The notes under the pieces: generated by a model
Told to the model about the DNA's origin: nothing
Database searches by the model: none
Seen by the model: the letters and a program-made list of their open reading frames with translations, nothing else
From: Rhodoferax sp.
GTDB taxonomy: Bacteria > Pseudomonadota > Gammaproteobacteria > Burkholderiales > Burkholderiaceae_C
Direction: 5' to 3'
Length of the DNA stretch: 64,000 nucleotides
Assembly (NCBI RefSeq): GCF_028688795.1
Contig: NZ_JAQTXM010000016.1
Location: 49,937 to 113,936 of the forward strand
Part shown: positions 17,373 through 26,417 of the stretch, piece by piece
Layout of the letters: each line of letters starts with the position of its first letter
Numbering within the stretch: position 1 is the stretch's first letter
Program-made: the position numbers and the translations under genes

Positions 17373-18557
17373 TCAACGCGCGCCGTAGCGTTTGAGCCAT
17401 TCGGCTTCCAGCGACTCGACCCAGCTGGCGTGGGGCTCGGCCAGCGTGGGCACGGGTTCGGTCAAGGCGCCTGGCGGCTTGGCGCGCATGGCTGTTTGCA
17501 GGGCCACCGGAATTTTGGTCACGTCCAACACCGTGCCATCGCCCCACACGCGGGTGTCGGCCTTGTGCGCCTGGGCCTCGGTTGACAAGAGAAAGTTGGC
17601 AAACACCTGCGCCCCGGCTTTGGCCTTGGCATTAACCGGTATGGCGATGAAATGCACGTTGCCGATGGTGCCATTGGTAAACCCAAAGCTGTAGGCGCTG
17701 GCGGGCAGCTGTTTGCTGGCGATCAGGTTGGCGGCTTCGTTGGGGTTGAAGGTGAGGGACAGCTTTAATTCGCCATCAGCCAGCATGCGGTGCATTTCAG
17801 CCGCGCTGGACGGAAAGGTTTTGCCGTCGCGCCACAGGTTGGGGTGCAGCTTGTCCAGATAGGCCCACAGCGGCTGGGTTGCTGTGGCAAATGCTTGCGG
17901 GTTCACGGGTTGTTGCAGTGCGGCACGCTCAGGGCTCAGATCCAGCAGCAGTTGCTTGACAAACGTGGTGCCATGAAAGTCGGGCGGCTTGGGGTAACTG
18001 ACCCGGCCCGGGTTGGCTTGGGCAAAGCTCAGCCACTCAGCCGCCGAGCGTGGTGGCGTGGGTGTTTTGGCGCGGTCGGCAATGAAGGTGAGTTGCGCCG
18101 TGCCCCAGGGTGCTTCAAAGCCTTGGGTGGGGATGGAAAAATCGCTGCGCACCGGCTTGTTCAGGTCAACCAGGCCCCAGTTGGGCAGGCTCTCGGCCCA
18201 GGGGCCAAACAGCAGATTGTTGGTTTTCAGGTTGCGGAAGTTCTCGCCGTTGACCCACATCAGGTCAACCGAGCCGTCTGTCTTGCGGCCCGCCGCCAGT
18301 TCGGTTTGCACGCGTTTGACCACGTCTGCGGCATCGGTCACTTTCACATGTTTCACCTCGACACCGTAACGTGCCTTCACTTCTTTGGTAGCCCAGGCGA
18401 TGTAGGCGTTGATGGCTTCACCGCCGCCCCAGGCGTTGAAGTACACGGTTTGCCCTTTGGCCTCGGTCTGAATTTGTGACCAATCGGCGTGGGCCACGTG
18501 CGGCAAGGCTAGGCTCAGGGTGAGCACAGCAAGCGGCGTAAGAGCGGTGAATTTCAT
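17373..18557 (-). CDS. ynjB: ABC transporter substrate-binding protein, YnjB-like
   Basis: 394 residues with an N-terminal signal peptide ending about at HVAHA, so it is periplasmic. Family marks are QTVYFNAWGGGEAINAYI, DLMWVNGENF and FEAPWGTAQLTF. It should capture a small solute and hand it to YnjC/YnjD. It is the first gene of the three-gene reverse-strand operon. No riboswitch was recognised before it, which gives no support for thiamine as substrate. Confidence 0.92.
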   Translation of the reverse strand: MKFTALTPLAVLTLSLALPHVAHADWSQIQTEAKGQTVYFNAWGGGEAINAYIAWATKEVKARYGVEVKHVKVTDAADVVKRVQTELAAGRKTDGSVDLMWVNGENFRNLKTNNLLFGPWAESLPNWGLVDLNKPVRSDFSIPTQGFEAPWGTAQLTFIADRAKTPTPPRSAAEWLSFAQANPGRVSYPKPPDFHGTTFVKQLLLDLSPERAALQQPVNPQAFATATQPLWAYLDKLHPNLWRDGKTFPSSAAEMHRMLADGELKLSLTFNPNEAANLIASKQLPASAYSFGFTNGTIGNVHFIAIPVNAKAKAGAQVFANFLLSTEAQAHKADTRVWGDGTVLDVTKIPVALQTAMRAKPPGALTEPVPTLAEPHASWVESLEAEWLKRYGAR

Positions 18558-18638
18558 GCGGGGAACTCCGGGAGGGCGGTTTAAATTGAATCGGTCGAGC
18601 CGAGACCTGAAATTCTTACAGACAGGGTCGGTGGCAGG

Positions 18639-20045
18639 TCACACCGTGCGATTCCGTGCCAGCGGTGGGTTCCTGGAGAAATAGCGCTCAATGCCGCGCA
18701 TCAGTGCATCGGCCAGTTGGTCCTGGTAGGCGTCGCTGTTGAGTTTGGCTTCTTCATCGGGGTTGCTAATGAAGGCGGCTTCGACCAGCACGCTGGGAAT
18801 GTCGGGGGCTTTCAGCACGGCAAACCCGGCTTGCTCAACGCGCGGCTTGTGCAGCTTGCCAACCCGGCCAATCTCGCCCAACATGGCACCGCCCAACAGC
18901 AGGCTGTCCTTGATTTGTGCGGTGGTGCTCATGTCGAGCAGGGCGCGTTTGACCTGCATGTCTTTGGCCTTGACGTTCAGCCCGCCGACTTGGTCGGCCT
19001 TGTTTTCTTTGGCTGCCATCCAGCGCGCTGCGGTGCTGGACGCGCCGCCCTGGCTCAGGACAAACACGCTGGCACCTTGCGGGTTCGGGGTAAAAAACGC
19101 ATCGGCGTGAAGGCTGATGAACAGGTCGGCCTGCACCCTGCGCGCTTTGGCCACGCGGATGTGCAAGGGTACAAAGAAGTCAGCATCACGCGTTAAAAAA
19201 GCCCGCATGGCGTTGCCGTTGACTGAAGCCGCATTGATGCGTTCGCGCATGCGGTGCGCCAGCCGCAGCACCACGTCTTTTTCACGCGTTCCGCCCGGGC
19301 CAATGGCGCCCGGGTCTTCGCCACCGTGGCCAGCGTCCAGCGCAATGATGATGAGCCGGTCAGTGGCCGCAGGGGAGGGCACGCTCATGCTTTGTGGCAG
19401 TGGTTTTTTTAAGTCTTTTTGACCTCTAGACCTCGTCGATGTTGCGCTATCAGCTATTAAAGGTGTAGTGTTTGAATGCATTGTGCCTGCGACTGGAGCA
19501 GGTGCTGCCGGGGACGTGGGCCTTGCCCTTTGGGCCATCAACTCGCCCAGCGGGTCGAGTGCCAGTGCGCTGGTCGGTGCGCCCGATGCTTCTTTCAGCC
19601 GCTCGGCAATCAGGGCTTCCAGTGGGTCGGCCACCTGGGTCGGGTACAGGTCAAACACCAGCCGGTGCTGGTAAGCGGCCACCGGGGACAGGTTAAACAC
19701 CTGTGGTGTCACCATTTGTTTCAGGTCCACCACTAGGCGCACCACGCTGGGGCCAAACTGCCCGACGCGAATGCCGTTGATGGTCGGGTCACCGGCACCT
19801 ACCTTGGCCACCAGTTCCTTCAAGGCCGGGTTCAGGTCAATGCCGCGCACATCCACCGCCAAACGCGGCGGGTTGGGTATGAAGGTCTGACTGAAGCTAA
19901 GCAGCGTGTCGGATTCGATCGTGACGCGTGAGTAGTCAGGTGCTGGCCACACCCGCACCGCCAAAATTGTTGCACCACGCGCCAGGTGTTGCATACCCAG
20001 CAGCAGCACGACGGCGCCCGATTGCAGCAGCTGGCGGCGTTTCAT
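18639..20045 (-). CDS. amiC: N-acetylmuramoyl-L-alanine amidase, AmiC type
   Basis: 468 residues. A twin-arginine-like signal (KRRQLLQSGAVVLLLG) suggests Tat export, as for E. coli AmiC. An AMIN domain at about 30-140 targets it to the septum or pole, and an Amidase_3 domain at about 230-455 carries the zinc ligands: the His in ALDAGHGGEDPGA, the Glu in TREKDVVL, the His in FISLHADAF, and the Glu in LVEAAFISN. It cleaves the amide bond between muramic acid and the stem peptide during daughter-cell separation. The linker at about 194-210 holds a dispersed repeat copy. The start overlaps the tsaE stop by four bases. Confidence 0.95.
   Translation of the reverse strand: MKRRQLLQSGAVVLLLGMQHLARGATILAVRVWPAPDYSRVTIESDTLLSFSQTFIPNPPRLAVDVRGIDLNPALKELVAKVGAGDPTINGIRVGQFGPSVVRLVVDLKQMVTPQVFNLSPVAAYQHRLVFDLYPTQVADPLEALIAERLKEASGAPTSALALDPLGELMAQRARPTSPAAPAPVAGTMHSNTTPLIADSATSTRSRGQKDLKKPLPQSMSVPSPAATDRLIIIALDAGHGGEDPGAIGPGGTREKDVVLRLAHRMRERINAASVNGNAMRAFLTRDADFFVPLHIRVAKARRVQADLFISLHADAFFTPNPQGASVFVLSQGGASSTAARWMAAKENKADQVGGLNVKAKDMQVKRALLDMSTTAQIKDSLLLGGAMLGEIGRVGKLHKPRVEQAGFAVLKAPDIPSVLVEAAFISNPDEEAKLNSDAYQDQLADALMRGIERYFSRNPPLARNRTV
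19415..19462 (+). repeat. Dispersed short repeat, in frame inside amiC
   Basis: Shows TTTGACCTCTAGACCTCGT and TTGCGCTATCAGCTATTAAA on the + strand, the forward orientation. It lies in the linker between AMIN and amidase domains. Confidence 0.75.
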
Positions 20046-20566
20046 GGTGCGTTGTGCTCGCTGGTGATACCCAAGCCGCTCAGCAGCGCAGCGCCCACAG
20101 CGGTGTGGGCGGTCAGGGTAACTTGGCGGGACTCATCTTCAGTTACGCCCAGTTGCACCACCAGATCAGCCTTTGGCACGCAGCCAGCGACGTTTTCTGG
20201 CCACTCGGCCAGTTTGAGGCCGGGGCTGGCAAAGATGTCGCGAAAGCCGGCCTCAATCCACTCGCGCGGGTCGGAGAAACGGTAAAAGTCAAAATGCCAG
20301 ATGTTGAGATCATGCAACTCATAGGGCTCAACTACGGCGTAGGTCGGGCTTTTGATGCGCCCTTGCACCCCAAGTGCGCGCAGCAAGTGGCGTACCAGCG
20401 TGGTCTTGCCGGCGCCCAGATCGCCTTGAAGTTCGATATAGGCCAAGCGCACTTGCGGCTGCGCGGCCAAGGCAAGCGCAAAGCGCGCTGTGGCGGCTTC
20501 GTCCGGCCAGTGCAGGGTTTTTACAATGGGCAGGTGAACAGCACCAGTCAAATCAGCGGCAGTCAA
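20042..20566 (-). CDS. tsaE: tRNA threonylcarbamoyladenosine ATPase subunit TsaE
   Basis: 174 residues with Walker A GDLGAGKTTLVRHLL, then IKSPTYAVVEPYE and HFDFYRFSDPREW, the standard TsaE pattern. It is the ATPase that helps TsaD and TsaB form t6A at position 37 of ANN-decoding tRNAs. It overlaps amiC by four bases, a common tsaE-amiC pair. Its first 33 bases overlap the start of queG on the other strand, so the promoters of the two genes lie within each other's reading frames. Confidence 0.94.
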   Translation of the reverse strand: MTAADLTGAVHLPIVKTLHWPDEAATARFALALAAQPQVRLAYIELQGDLGAGKTTLVRHLLRALGVQGRIKSPTYAVVEPYELHDLNIWHFDFYRFSDPREWIEAGFRDIFASPGLKLAEWPENVAGCVPKADLVVQLGVTEDESRQVTLTAHTAVGAALLSGLGITSEHNAP

Positions 20567-21682
20567 TGGGTCTCCAGAATTCAGGCATGGGGGCAGGAGC
20601 TTGGATTTTCACAAATTGGTGTGACGGGGGTCGATTTGAGTTCTGCAGAGACCGGATTATCGGCGTGGCTGGCGGCAGGTTTTCATGGCGACATGCATTA
20701 CATGGCCGCACACGGCTTGAAGCGTGCCCGCCCGGCCGAACTGGTGCCCGGCACAGTGAGCGTGATCACCGCGCGCATGGACTATTTGCCTGCCAACACG
20801 CCACTGGGTTGGCAGGCCATTGAATTTGATCGGCTCCAGCACCCGTCTGAAGGCATTGTGTCGGTTTACGCTCGGGGCCGGGACTACCACAAGGTGATGC
20901 GCAGCCGCCTGCAAAAACTCAGCGACCAGATCGCGGCCGAGCTGGGTCCGTTGGGTTACCGCGTGTTCACTGATTCAGCACCGGTGCTGGAAGCCGAGCT
21001 GGCCAGCCGCAGCGGTCAGGGTTGGCGCGGCAAACACACGCTGCTGCTGAGCCGTGAGGCGGGCTCGATGTTTTTTCTGGGTGAGATTTTTGTCGACATG
21101 GCGCTGCCCGTGTCTGTGCCTGTCAGCGAGCATTGCGGCAGTTGCAGTGCCTGCATCGACATTTGTCCGACGCAGGCCATCATTGCCCCGCACCGGTTGG
21201 ACGCCCGTCGCTGTATTTCATACCTGACGATTGAGCACGCCGGGCCAATCCCGCTTGAAATGCGCCCATTGCTGGGCAATCGAATTTATGGCTGTGACGA
21301 TTGCCAGCTGGTTTGTCCCTGGAATAAGTTCGCCAAAGTCAGCAGCTTGCCCGACTTTGATGCGCGCGCGGGCTTGGCGGGCAGCCAACTAGTCACCTTG
21401 TTTGCCTGGACTGAAGACGAGTTTTTACGCCTGACCGAGGGCAGCCCGATTCGGCGCATTGGGCATGAGCGCTGGTTGCGCAACATTGCAGTGGCGATGG
21501 GGAATGCGCTGCGGTTGCGTGGCGATGGTGATGTGAACCGTGCCGGGGCCATTGCCGCTGCCGGCGAGGTCGATGTGGCCCAGGTGTTGGCTGCGTTGCG
21601 CAGCCGGGTGGATCACCCCAGTGAGGTGGTGCGTGAGCATGTGGCTTGGGCTTTGGCTTTGGCTTTGGCTGAAAAATGTTAG
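20534..21682 (+). CDS. queG: Epoxyqueuosine reductase QueG
   Basis: 382 residues from a GTG at 20534. It shows two [4Fe-4S] clusters of the ferredoxin type (CGSCSACIDICPTQAI and CDDCQLVCPWNKF), the conserved ARGRDYH segment and FTDSAPVLE. It reduces epoxyqueuosine to queuosine in tRNA using a cobalamin cofactor, which links it functionally to the cobalamin locus downstream. The open frame extends 200 codons further upstream inside tsaE and amiC but that part has no QueG similarity. GTG 20534 is the only start that keeps the family N-terminus. The C-terminus ends in a short HEAT-like segment. Confidence 0.94.
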   Translation: MNSTSQISGSQWVSRIQAWGQELGFSQIGVTGVDLSSAETGLSAWLAAGFHGDMHYMAAHGLKRARPAELVPGTVSVITARMDYLPANTPLGWQAIEFDRLQHPSEGIVSVYARGRDYHKVMRSRLQKLSDQIAAELGPLGYRVFTDSAPVLEAELASRSGQGWRGKHTLLLSREAGSMFFLGEIFVDMALPVSVPVSEHCGSCSACIDICPTQAIIAPHRLDARRCISYLTIEHAGPIPLEMRPLLGNRIYGCDDCQLVCPWNKFAKVSSLPDFDARAGLAGSQLVTLFAWTEDEFLRLTEGSPIRRIGHERWLRNIAVAMGNALRLRGDGDVNRAGAIAAAGEVDVAQVLAALRSRVDHPSEVVREHVAWALALALAEKC

Positions 21683-21683
21683 T

Positions 21684-21732
21684 GTTTTCAGGCTGCAGAC
21701 CTTTTTGAATAAGCGCTGTTAGCTATTTTATT
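21684..21732 (+). repeat. Dispersed short repeat, directly after queG
   Basis: Near-complete copy with TTTTCAGGCTGCAGACC and AATAAGCGCTGTTAGCTATT, beginning one base after the queG stop codon. It borders the left arm of the inverted-repeat element. Confidence 0.85.
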
Positions 21733-21733
21733 T

Positions 21734-22165
21734 GTAGTATTTACGGGGCTAAGGTTGAGATTTTTATCGTTGATCCCCCACTCACCCCCAACCCCTCTCG
21801 CCCCGCCGGGCGAAAGGGGGGCTTAACAACCGTATTTGGCCATGTTTTTTTATTGAAGACGTACACGGCATCTGCCAACTGTGGGCGGCTTGTGGCCCAC
21901 GGATGTCTGTGCTAATTGAGCGGTGCGGGACACGCGAATACCCGCGCTGGTAGACCGCTTGCCAGCGCTCAACTATTTGCCCGACGCAAATAACCGAGCG
22001 GCAACGGCAATACTGCGTTGCCCATCGAATAGAACTCGGTCTGTAAAAACACACGCCCAAATATGGCTGTTGGCCCCCCTTTCCGCCCCGGCGGGGGTGG
22101 AGAGGGGTTGGGGGTGAGGGGGGGGCAACGATAAAAAATTCAACCTTAGCCCCAACAAAACCTAC
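21734..22165. mobile_element. MITE-like element with about 120-bp inverted arms
   Basis: The left arm (21734-21853) and the reverse complement of the right arm (22044-22165) align almost throughout: GGGGCTAAGGTTGA, TTTTTATCGTTG, CTCACCCCCAACCCCTCTC, AAAGGGGGG and TATTTGG occur in the same order. The core of about 190 bases has no plausible gene; the reverse open frame across it is typical of spurious ORFs made by such C-rich repeats. A GTGGGC/GCCCAC hairpin lies in the core at about 21881-21900. No transposase is present, so it would be non-autonomous. A dispersed short repeat touches each end. The stretch accounts for most of the 540-base gap between queG and the AEC transporter gene. Confidence 0.7.
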
Positions 22166-22222
22166 AAAAAGCTATAAATAATGTAGCTACCTACGCATTA
22201 ATCATAAGATCTAGGGTCTTAA
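22166..22222 (-). repeat. Dispersed short repeat, right flank of MITE-like element
   Basis: Shows GTAGCTACCTACGCATTAAT and CATAAGATCTAGGGTCTTA, the reverse orientation. It ends just before the stop codon of the AEC transporter gene. Confidence 0.75.
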
Positions 22223-22225
22223 AAC

Positions 22226-23140
22226 CTATAAAAACCCCCGAAGCAGCCCCAGCGCCAGCGGCAAGCTCACCATCCCCAGCACGGTCGACACCGTCACCAA
22301 CGCCGCCACATAAGCCCCGTCGTATCCCATCCGCGCCGCCAGCACATAACAACTCGACGCCGTTGGCAGCGCAGAAAACAGCAGCAAAACAGTGGACTGC
22401 ACACTATTCAGACCAAACACAACACACCAACCCAAGGCCAGCAGCGGCATCAGCAAATGCCGAATCAGCAGCACCACCACACCCAGCAACTTGGCGTGGT
22501 TGAGCGCGCTGAGCTGCATGCCGGCACCGGCGGCCATCAGCCCCAACGTGAGGGACGCACCGCCAATGCGCGACACCGTGGGCTCCAACCAGGCTGGGAT
22601 CGACAAGCCAGCCAGGTTGGCGGCCAGCCCACCGGCAGTGCCGATGATGAGTGGATTGCGCACCAGTTCGCCCAAAAACCCGCGCTCACCGTGGCGCGCC
22701 ATCGGCCACACGGCGCCTATGTTCATTAGCGGCACGCTCACGCCAATCAGCAGCGCAATCACCAGCAGGCCCTCTGGCCCGGCCAGCCGATCTGCCAGCG
22801 CCAGCCCGATGAATGAGTTGAACCTGAAGCCGATTTGTGCGCTGGCGGCGTGCTGGCGTGCCGTCACATGGTTTTTAAGGCCGGGCCAGTAAGGCACCGA
22901 ATACGCCAGGGCAATGCCGCTTAAGCCCAGTGCCCAGCCAGCAGCCACCATGTTGCCCGCTGCGCCGATGTCCAGCGGGCTTTTCAGGATAGAGTGAAAA
23001 AGCAGCACCGGGAAGAATAGAAAGTAAACCAGTTGCTCCACCTGCGTCCACACCGGGCGCCTCAAAGGTGTGAAGCGGCAGATCAGGTAGCCAAGCAAAA
23101 TCAGCGAGAAGTCGGGGAAGAGGAGTTGAGCAAAGTTCAC
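22226..23140 (-). CDS. AEC (auxin efflux carrier) family transporter
   Basis: 304 residues with about ten membrane helices, begun at GTG 23140 where the family N-terminus NFAQLLFPDFSLILLGYL starts. Conserved marks are LLGYLICRF, RFNSFIGLALA, NPLIIGTAGGLAANL and ALPTASSCYVLAARMGYD near the C-terminus. AEC proteins are secondary carriers, often for malate or other organic acids in bacteria. It is a single gene. Substrate cannot be given from sequence. A longer in-frame extension upstream has no family similarity. Confidence 0.88.
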   Translation of the reverse strand: MNFAQLLFPDFSLILLGYLICRFTPLRRPVWTQVEQLVYFLFFPVLLFHSILKSPLDIGAAGNMVAAGWALGLSGIALAYSVPYWPGLKNHVTARQHAASAQIGFRFNSFIGLALADRLAGPEGLLVIALLIGVSVPLMNIGAVWPMARHGERGFLGELVRNPLIIGTAGGLAANLAGLSIPAWLEPTVSRIGGASLTLGLMAAGAGMQLSALNHAKLLGVVVLLIRHLLMPLLALGWCVVFGLNSVQSTVLLLFSALPTASSCYVLAARMGYDGAYVAALVTVSTVLGMVSLPLALGLLRGFL

Positions 23141-23296
23141 GCGGTGAGAATAGCAGGCGGCACGACGGGCTTCACTGCACCGTGCATGAACACCACACGC
23201 CACGGCGACGCAAGTGAAGCCATCCATGACTCAGGGTTGCGTAGACTGCCACGCTTTGCTCGCAATGCCGATGTGCGCGCCCACTAAACTCAAGAC

Positions 23297-24211
23297 ATGG
23301 CAGTACCCACACCTTTGCACGACCCGGTGATTGACACCTTCATTGACGCCCTGTGGCTCGAAGAAGGCTTGTCCAAAAACACGCTCTCAGCCTACCGGCG
23401 AGACCTGACGCTGTTTTGCGCCTGGTTGGCCACACAAGGCCACAGCTTACTGGCTGTCACCGAGCTTGAACTCAACGGCTTTTTTGCCCAAGCGCATGCC
23501 ACCACCAAAGCCACCACCGCCAACCGCCGCCTGACGGTGTTTAAACGGTTTTTTCGCTGGGGCTTACGCGAGCGCCTGGTGTTGGTTGATCCAACGCTCA
23601 AGTTGCAGGCTGCCAAACAGCCGCTGCGCATGCCAAAAACGCTGACCGAGCCGCAGGTAGAAGCCCTGCTGAACGCACCGGACACCAATGAAGCGTTGGG
23701 CGTGCGCGACCGCACCATGCTGGAACTGATGTATGCCAGTGGCTTGCGCGTGAGCGAGCTGGTGGGCCTGAAAGTGCTCAACGTCAGCCTGTCTGACAAC
23801 GTGTTGCGCGTGTTTGGCAAGGGAAACAAAGAGCGTCTGGTCCCGTTTGGCGAGGTGGCCAGCCTGTGGCTCAAGCGCTACCTGGCACAGCCCAGAACCG
23901 AGCTGCTGGCCGGGCACCAGAGCGACGCGCTCTTTGTCACCCACCGCGGCAGTACGCCGGGCACGGCCATGAGCCGGGTGATGTTCTGGATGCTGGTGAA
24001 AAAATATGCGCTACTGGCCGGCATCACCGCGCCCATGTCACCGCACACCTTGCGCCACGCCTTTGCCACACATTTGCTGAACCACGGTGCCGATCTGCGC
24101 GCGGTGCAGATGCTGCTCGGGCATGTGGACATTTCTACAACTACCATCTACACCCATGTGGCGCGTGAGCGCCTGAAAACCTTGCACGCCCAGCATCACC
24201 CCAGGGGCTGA
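23297..24211 (+). CDS. xerD: Site-specific tyrosine recombinase XerD
   Basis: 304 residues, normal for XerD. The SAM-like N-terminal domain is followed by the catalytic domain with R151 (SGLRVSEL), K175, H250 and R253 (SPHTLRHAF), H276 (LLGHVDIS) and nucleophile Y285 (TTIYTHV). With XerC it resolves chromosome dimers at dif. The context is housekeeping and no attachment site or phage gene is near, so it is not an element integrase. It converges on the HDOD/EAL gene; a GGCTGA/TCAGCC dyad spans the 15-base gap. Confidence 0.95.
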   Translation: MAVPTPLHDPVIDTFIDALWLEEGLSKNTLSAYRRDLTLFCAWLATQGHSLLAVTELELNGFFAQAHATTKATTANRRLTVFKRFFRWGLRERLVLVDPTLKLQAAKQPLRMPKTLTEPQVEALLNAPDTNEALGVRDRTMLELMYASGLRVSELVGLKVLNVSLSDNVLRVFGKGNKERLVPFGEVASLWLKRYLAQPRTELLAGHQSDALFVTHRGSTPGTAMSRVMFWMLVKKYALLAGITAPMSPHTLRHAFATHLLNHGADLRAVQMLLGHVDISTTTIYTHVARERLKTLHAQHHPRG

Positions 24212-24226
24212 AGCTGGCGCCTGCGG

Positions 24227-25495
24227 CTACTCAGCCGTCGTCAGGCTTTCAGACCAAGCCAGTGCCTGCAGGTGTGCCCAGTTGACCTGGTGGTCAGTCA
24301 GTTGCAGGGCGTTGGTGTGTTCGGCAAAGGCCACATCGTCGACGTTTTCGCAGGCCAGAGTGAGCTTCAGGAAAGGGGCGAGCAGCCCGGTGCCGTTCAA
24401 GAGCGCATCGGTCACGGTTTGCGGCAGCGAAATGCTGTCGAGCACTTGTTTCAGAGGCAACCCGACCATGGTGTCGAGCAGTGAAAAAATACCCACCACA
24501 AAAGCGTTGTCACATTCTTCCTGGGGTAACAGTTCAGCCGCTAGCAACTCCATCAGGCGCCCGCGCACGATGGCCGCATGACCAACCGCTGGCGACCCCC
24601 CCGACGCCTGCGATGTGGTCATCAGCAGCGCGGCCCAGCGAAACAGCTTTTTCAACCCCAACAACATCACCGCATGGCGAAACGAGGTGACCTCACAGCT
24701 CAGTCCAAACCCCGCCGAGTTGATGAAACGCAGCAAGTTGTAAGACAGGGTGGCGTCGCGCTTGAAGATGTCTTCAATTTCGGCCGTGCTGGCTTGTTTG
24801 CGCACCAAGTTGATCAATTGAATGACTGCGGCCTGCGTGGGCCGAATGGCCTGGCCGTGAATCAGTACCGGCTTGGCAAACCAGTAGCCCTGAAACAGGT
24901 TGAAGCCCAGACTCTTGGTTAGCTCAAACTGCTCGGCCGTTTCAACTTTTTCTGCCACCAATTGCGCTGACGTGACCTTTTTGGCGTGCGCGACGATTGC
25001 CGCGAGTTGTTGCGGGTTCACTCGGGTCAAGTCAAGCTTGATGAAGGATGCAAATGACAGCCAATTGGCATAGGCCGGTGCCAGCACGGTTTCAGTGAAG
25101 GCCAGCCGAAATCCACGCTTTTGTACATCGGCCAGCGTCTGACGGTAGGTGTCAATGTCTTCAGGGTCTGCCTGATGGTCAAGCATGGGTGGCACTTCCA
25201 GCACCACATGTTCGGGCTGAATCAGTGTCAGATGCCCGCCGGTCAGGGTCTGGTGCGTGCAATTGATGAAGATCACGACACGCCCGTTAAGTACCTCGCT
25301 GTCAGCGTTTGACAGCAGGTTGAATAACAGCGCCGCATCACTGGCCGCGCTGTAGGGTAGGCTGTTTTGCGATCGGTCAAACAGCTCGTAGCCAAAAATG
25401 CTGCGTTTGACGTCCAGGATGGGCTGCCTCGCAATGGCCATCACGCCAAGTTCGGGTGCCGCCGCGTGGACTGTGGATTCAGGTGGTTTGCTCAT
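24227..25495 (-). CDS. EAL-like and HDOD domain signalling protein (YuxH/CdgJ type)
   Basis: 422 residues. The N-terminal part is a degenerate EAL domain (IARQPILDVKRSIFGYELFDRS, where the catalytic EAL motif is ELF) and the C-terminal part is an HDOD domain (LSYNLLRFINSAGFG, RHAVMLLGLKKLFRW). Such proteins are regulatory and probably do not cleave cyclic-di-GMP. Two other HDOD proteins are encoded at 52-54 kb. It is followed by the DUF455 gene upstream on the same strand, 18 bases away, possibly co-transcribed. Confidence 0.9.
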   Translation of the reverse strand: MSKPPESTVHAAAPELGVMAIARQPILDVKRSIFGYELFDRSQNSLPYSAASDAALLFNLLSNADSEVLNGRVVIFINCTHQTLTGGHLTLIQPEHVVLEVPPMLDHQADPEDIDTYRQTLADVQKRGFRLAFTETVLAPAYANWLSFASFIKLDLTRVNPQQLAAIVAHAKKVTSAQLVAEKVETAEQFELTKSLGFNLFQGYWFAKPVLIHGQAIRPTQAAVIQLINLVRKQASTAEIEDIFKRDATLSYNLLRFINSAGFGLSCEVTSFRHAVMLLGLKKLFRWAALLMTTSQASGGSPAVGHAAIVRGRLMELLAAELLPQEECDNAFVVGIFSLLDTMVGLPLKQVLDSISLPQTVTDALLNGTGLLAPFLKLTLACENVDDVAFAEHTNALQLTDHQVNWAHLQALAWSESLTTAE

Positions 25496-25513
25496 GGGCT
25501 TCTTGGGTGTTAA

Positions 25514-26365
25514 TTACACGTGGCTGGTCTGGGCCGGGGCCAAGGCAGCTAGTTCAGCTTCGGTGAATCCGGCGGCACGTCGGGCATCGATATTAAACGG
25601 GCCTTTGAGCACAGGTGCCTGGTAACGCTTTGCCAGGTCGGCATATGTGGCAACCGGCTCCAGGCCTTGTTGCTCGCACAGGTAGCGGTACCAGCAGTTC
25701 CCAATGGCCACGTGGCCAATTTCGTCGCGCAGAATAATGTCGAGAATGCTGGCTGCGGCCGTGTCACGCACCGAGATCAGCCGGTTGCGCACCGCCGGGG
25801 TGGCATCCAGGCCACGCGCTTCCAGTGTGCGCGGCACCAAGGCCAGGCGCGCCAACACGTCGCCTTTGGTGCGCTCGGCCATGTCCCACAGGCCGTCATG
25901 GGCCGGGAAGTCGCCATAGGCAAAACCCATGCCGTTGAGGTGCGCCTGCAGCAGCTCAAAGTGCAGGGCTTCCTCCTGGGCCACCTGCCACCAGTCTTGG
26001 TAAAAGGCGGCGGGCATGCCAGCAAAACGCCACAGCACGTCGAGCGCCAGGTTGATGGCGTTGGCCTCGATGTGTGTCAGGGCATGAATCAGGACGGCGC
26101 GGCCTTCCAGTGTGCCCACTGCCCGGGCTTTGAGTTGTGAGGGTTGTACCAGCAGCGGCCGCTGCGGCCGACCCGGCAAATTGGGCGGTTCCGGTAAGGC
26201 CTCAAGCACGTCCAGATGCCATGGGGTGGCACCTAGCGCGCGCACTTGCGAGGCTTTGTCCTGGGTAGAGTCGATCAGCAGCAATCGCAATGCCTCAGCA
26301 CGCAACGAGCTTGATGGATGAGGATCGGTCGGGCTGTTGTGTGGGCTTGGTGGCGTGGGTTTCAT
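25514..26365 (-). CDS. DUF455 ferritin-like domain protein
   Basis: 283 residues. Candidate metal ligands of a ferritin-like four-helix bundle are visible: HIEANAINLALD, EEALHFELL and ILRDEIGHVAIG. The family resembles MiaE-type di-iron proteins but no reaction is established. The first 20 residues are proline- and serine-rich and probably disordered. It is divergent from the carbonic anhydrase-like gene and shares a 52-base intergenic region with it. Confidence 0.85.
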   Translation of the reverse strand: MKPTPPSPHNSPTDPHPSSSLRAEALRLLLIDSTQDKASQVRALGATPWHLDVLEALPEPPNLPGRPQRPLLVQPSQLKARAVGTLEGRAVLIHALTHIEANAINLALDVLWRFAGMPAAFYQDWWQVAQEEALHFELLQAHLNGMGFAYGDFPAHDGLWDMAERTKGDVLARLALVPRTLEARGLDATPAVRNRLISVRDTAAASILDIILRDEIGHVAIGNCWYRYLCEQQGLEPVATYADLAKRYQAPVLKGPFNIDARRAAGFTEAELAALAPAQTSHV

Positions 26366-26417
26366 GGGGTTTGGAGGTTCCCTACAATTCTAGGTAACTT
26401 GACACAGAAGGACAGCA

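Noticed and set aside
21782..22060. Reverse open frame crossing the inverted-repeat element
   Set aside because: Its ends are made from the C-rich arms and the product looks like the spurious ORFs found in such repeats.
23297..24211. Tyrosine recombinase as integrase of a genomic island
   Set aside because: Length and motifs fit chromosomal XerD, and no attachment site or mobile genes are adjacent.
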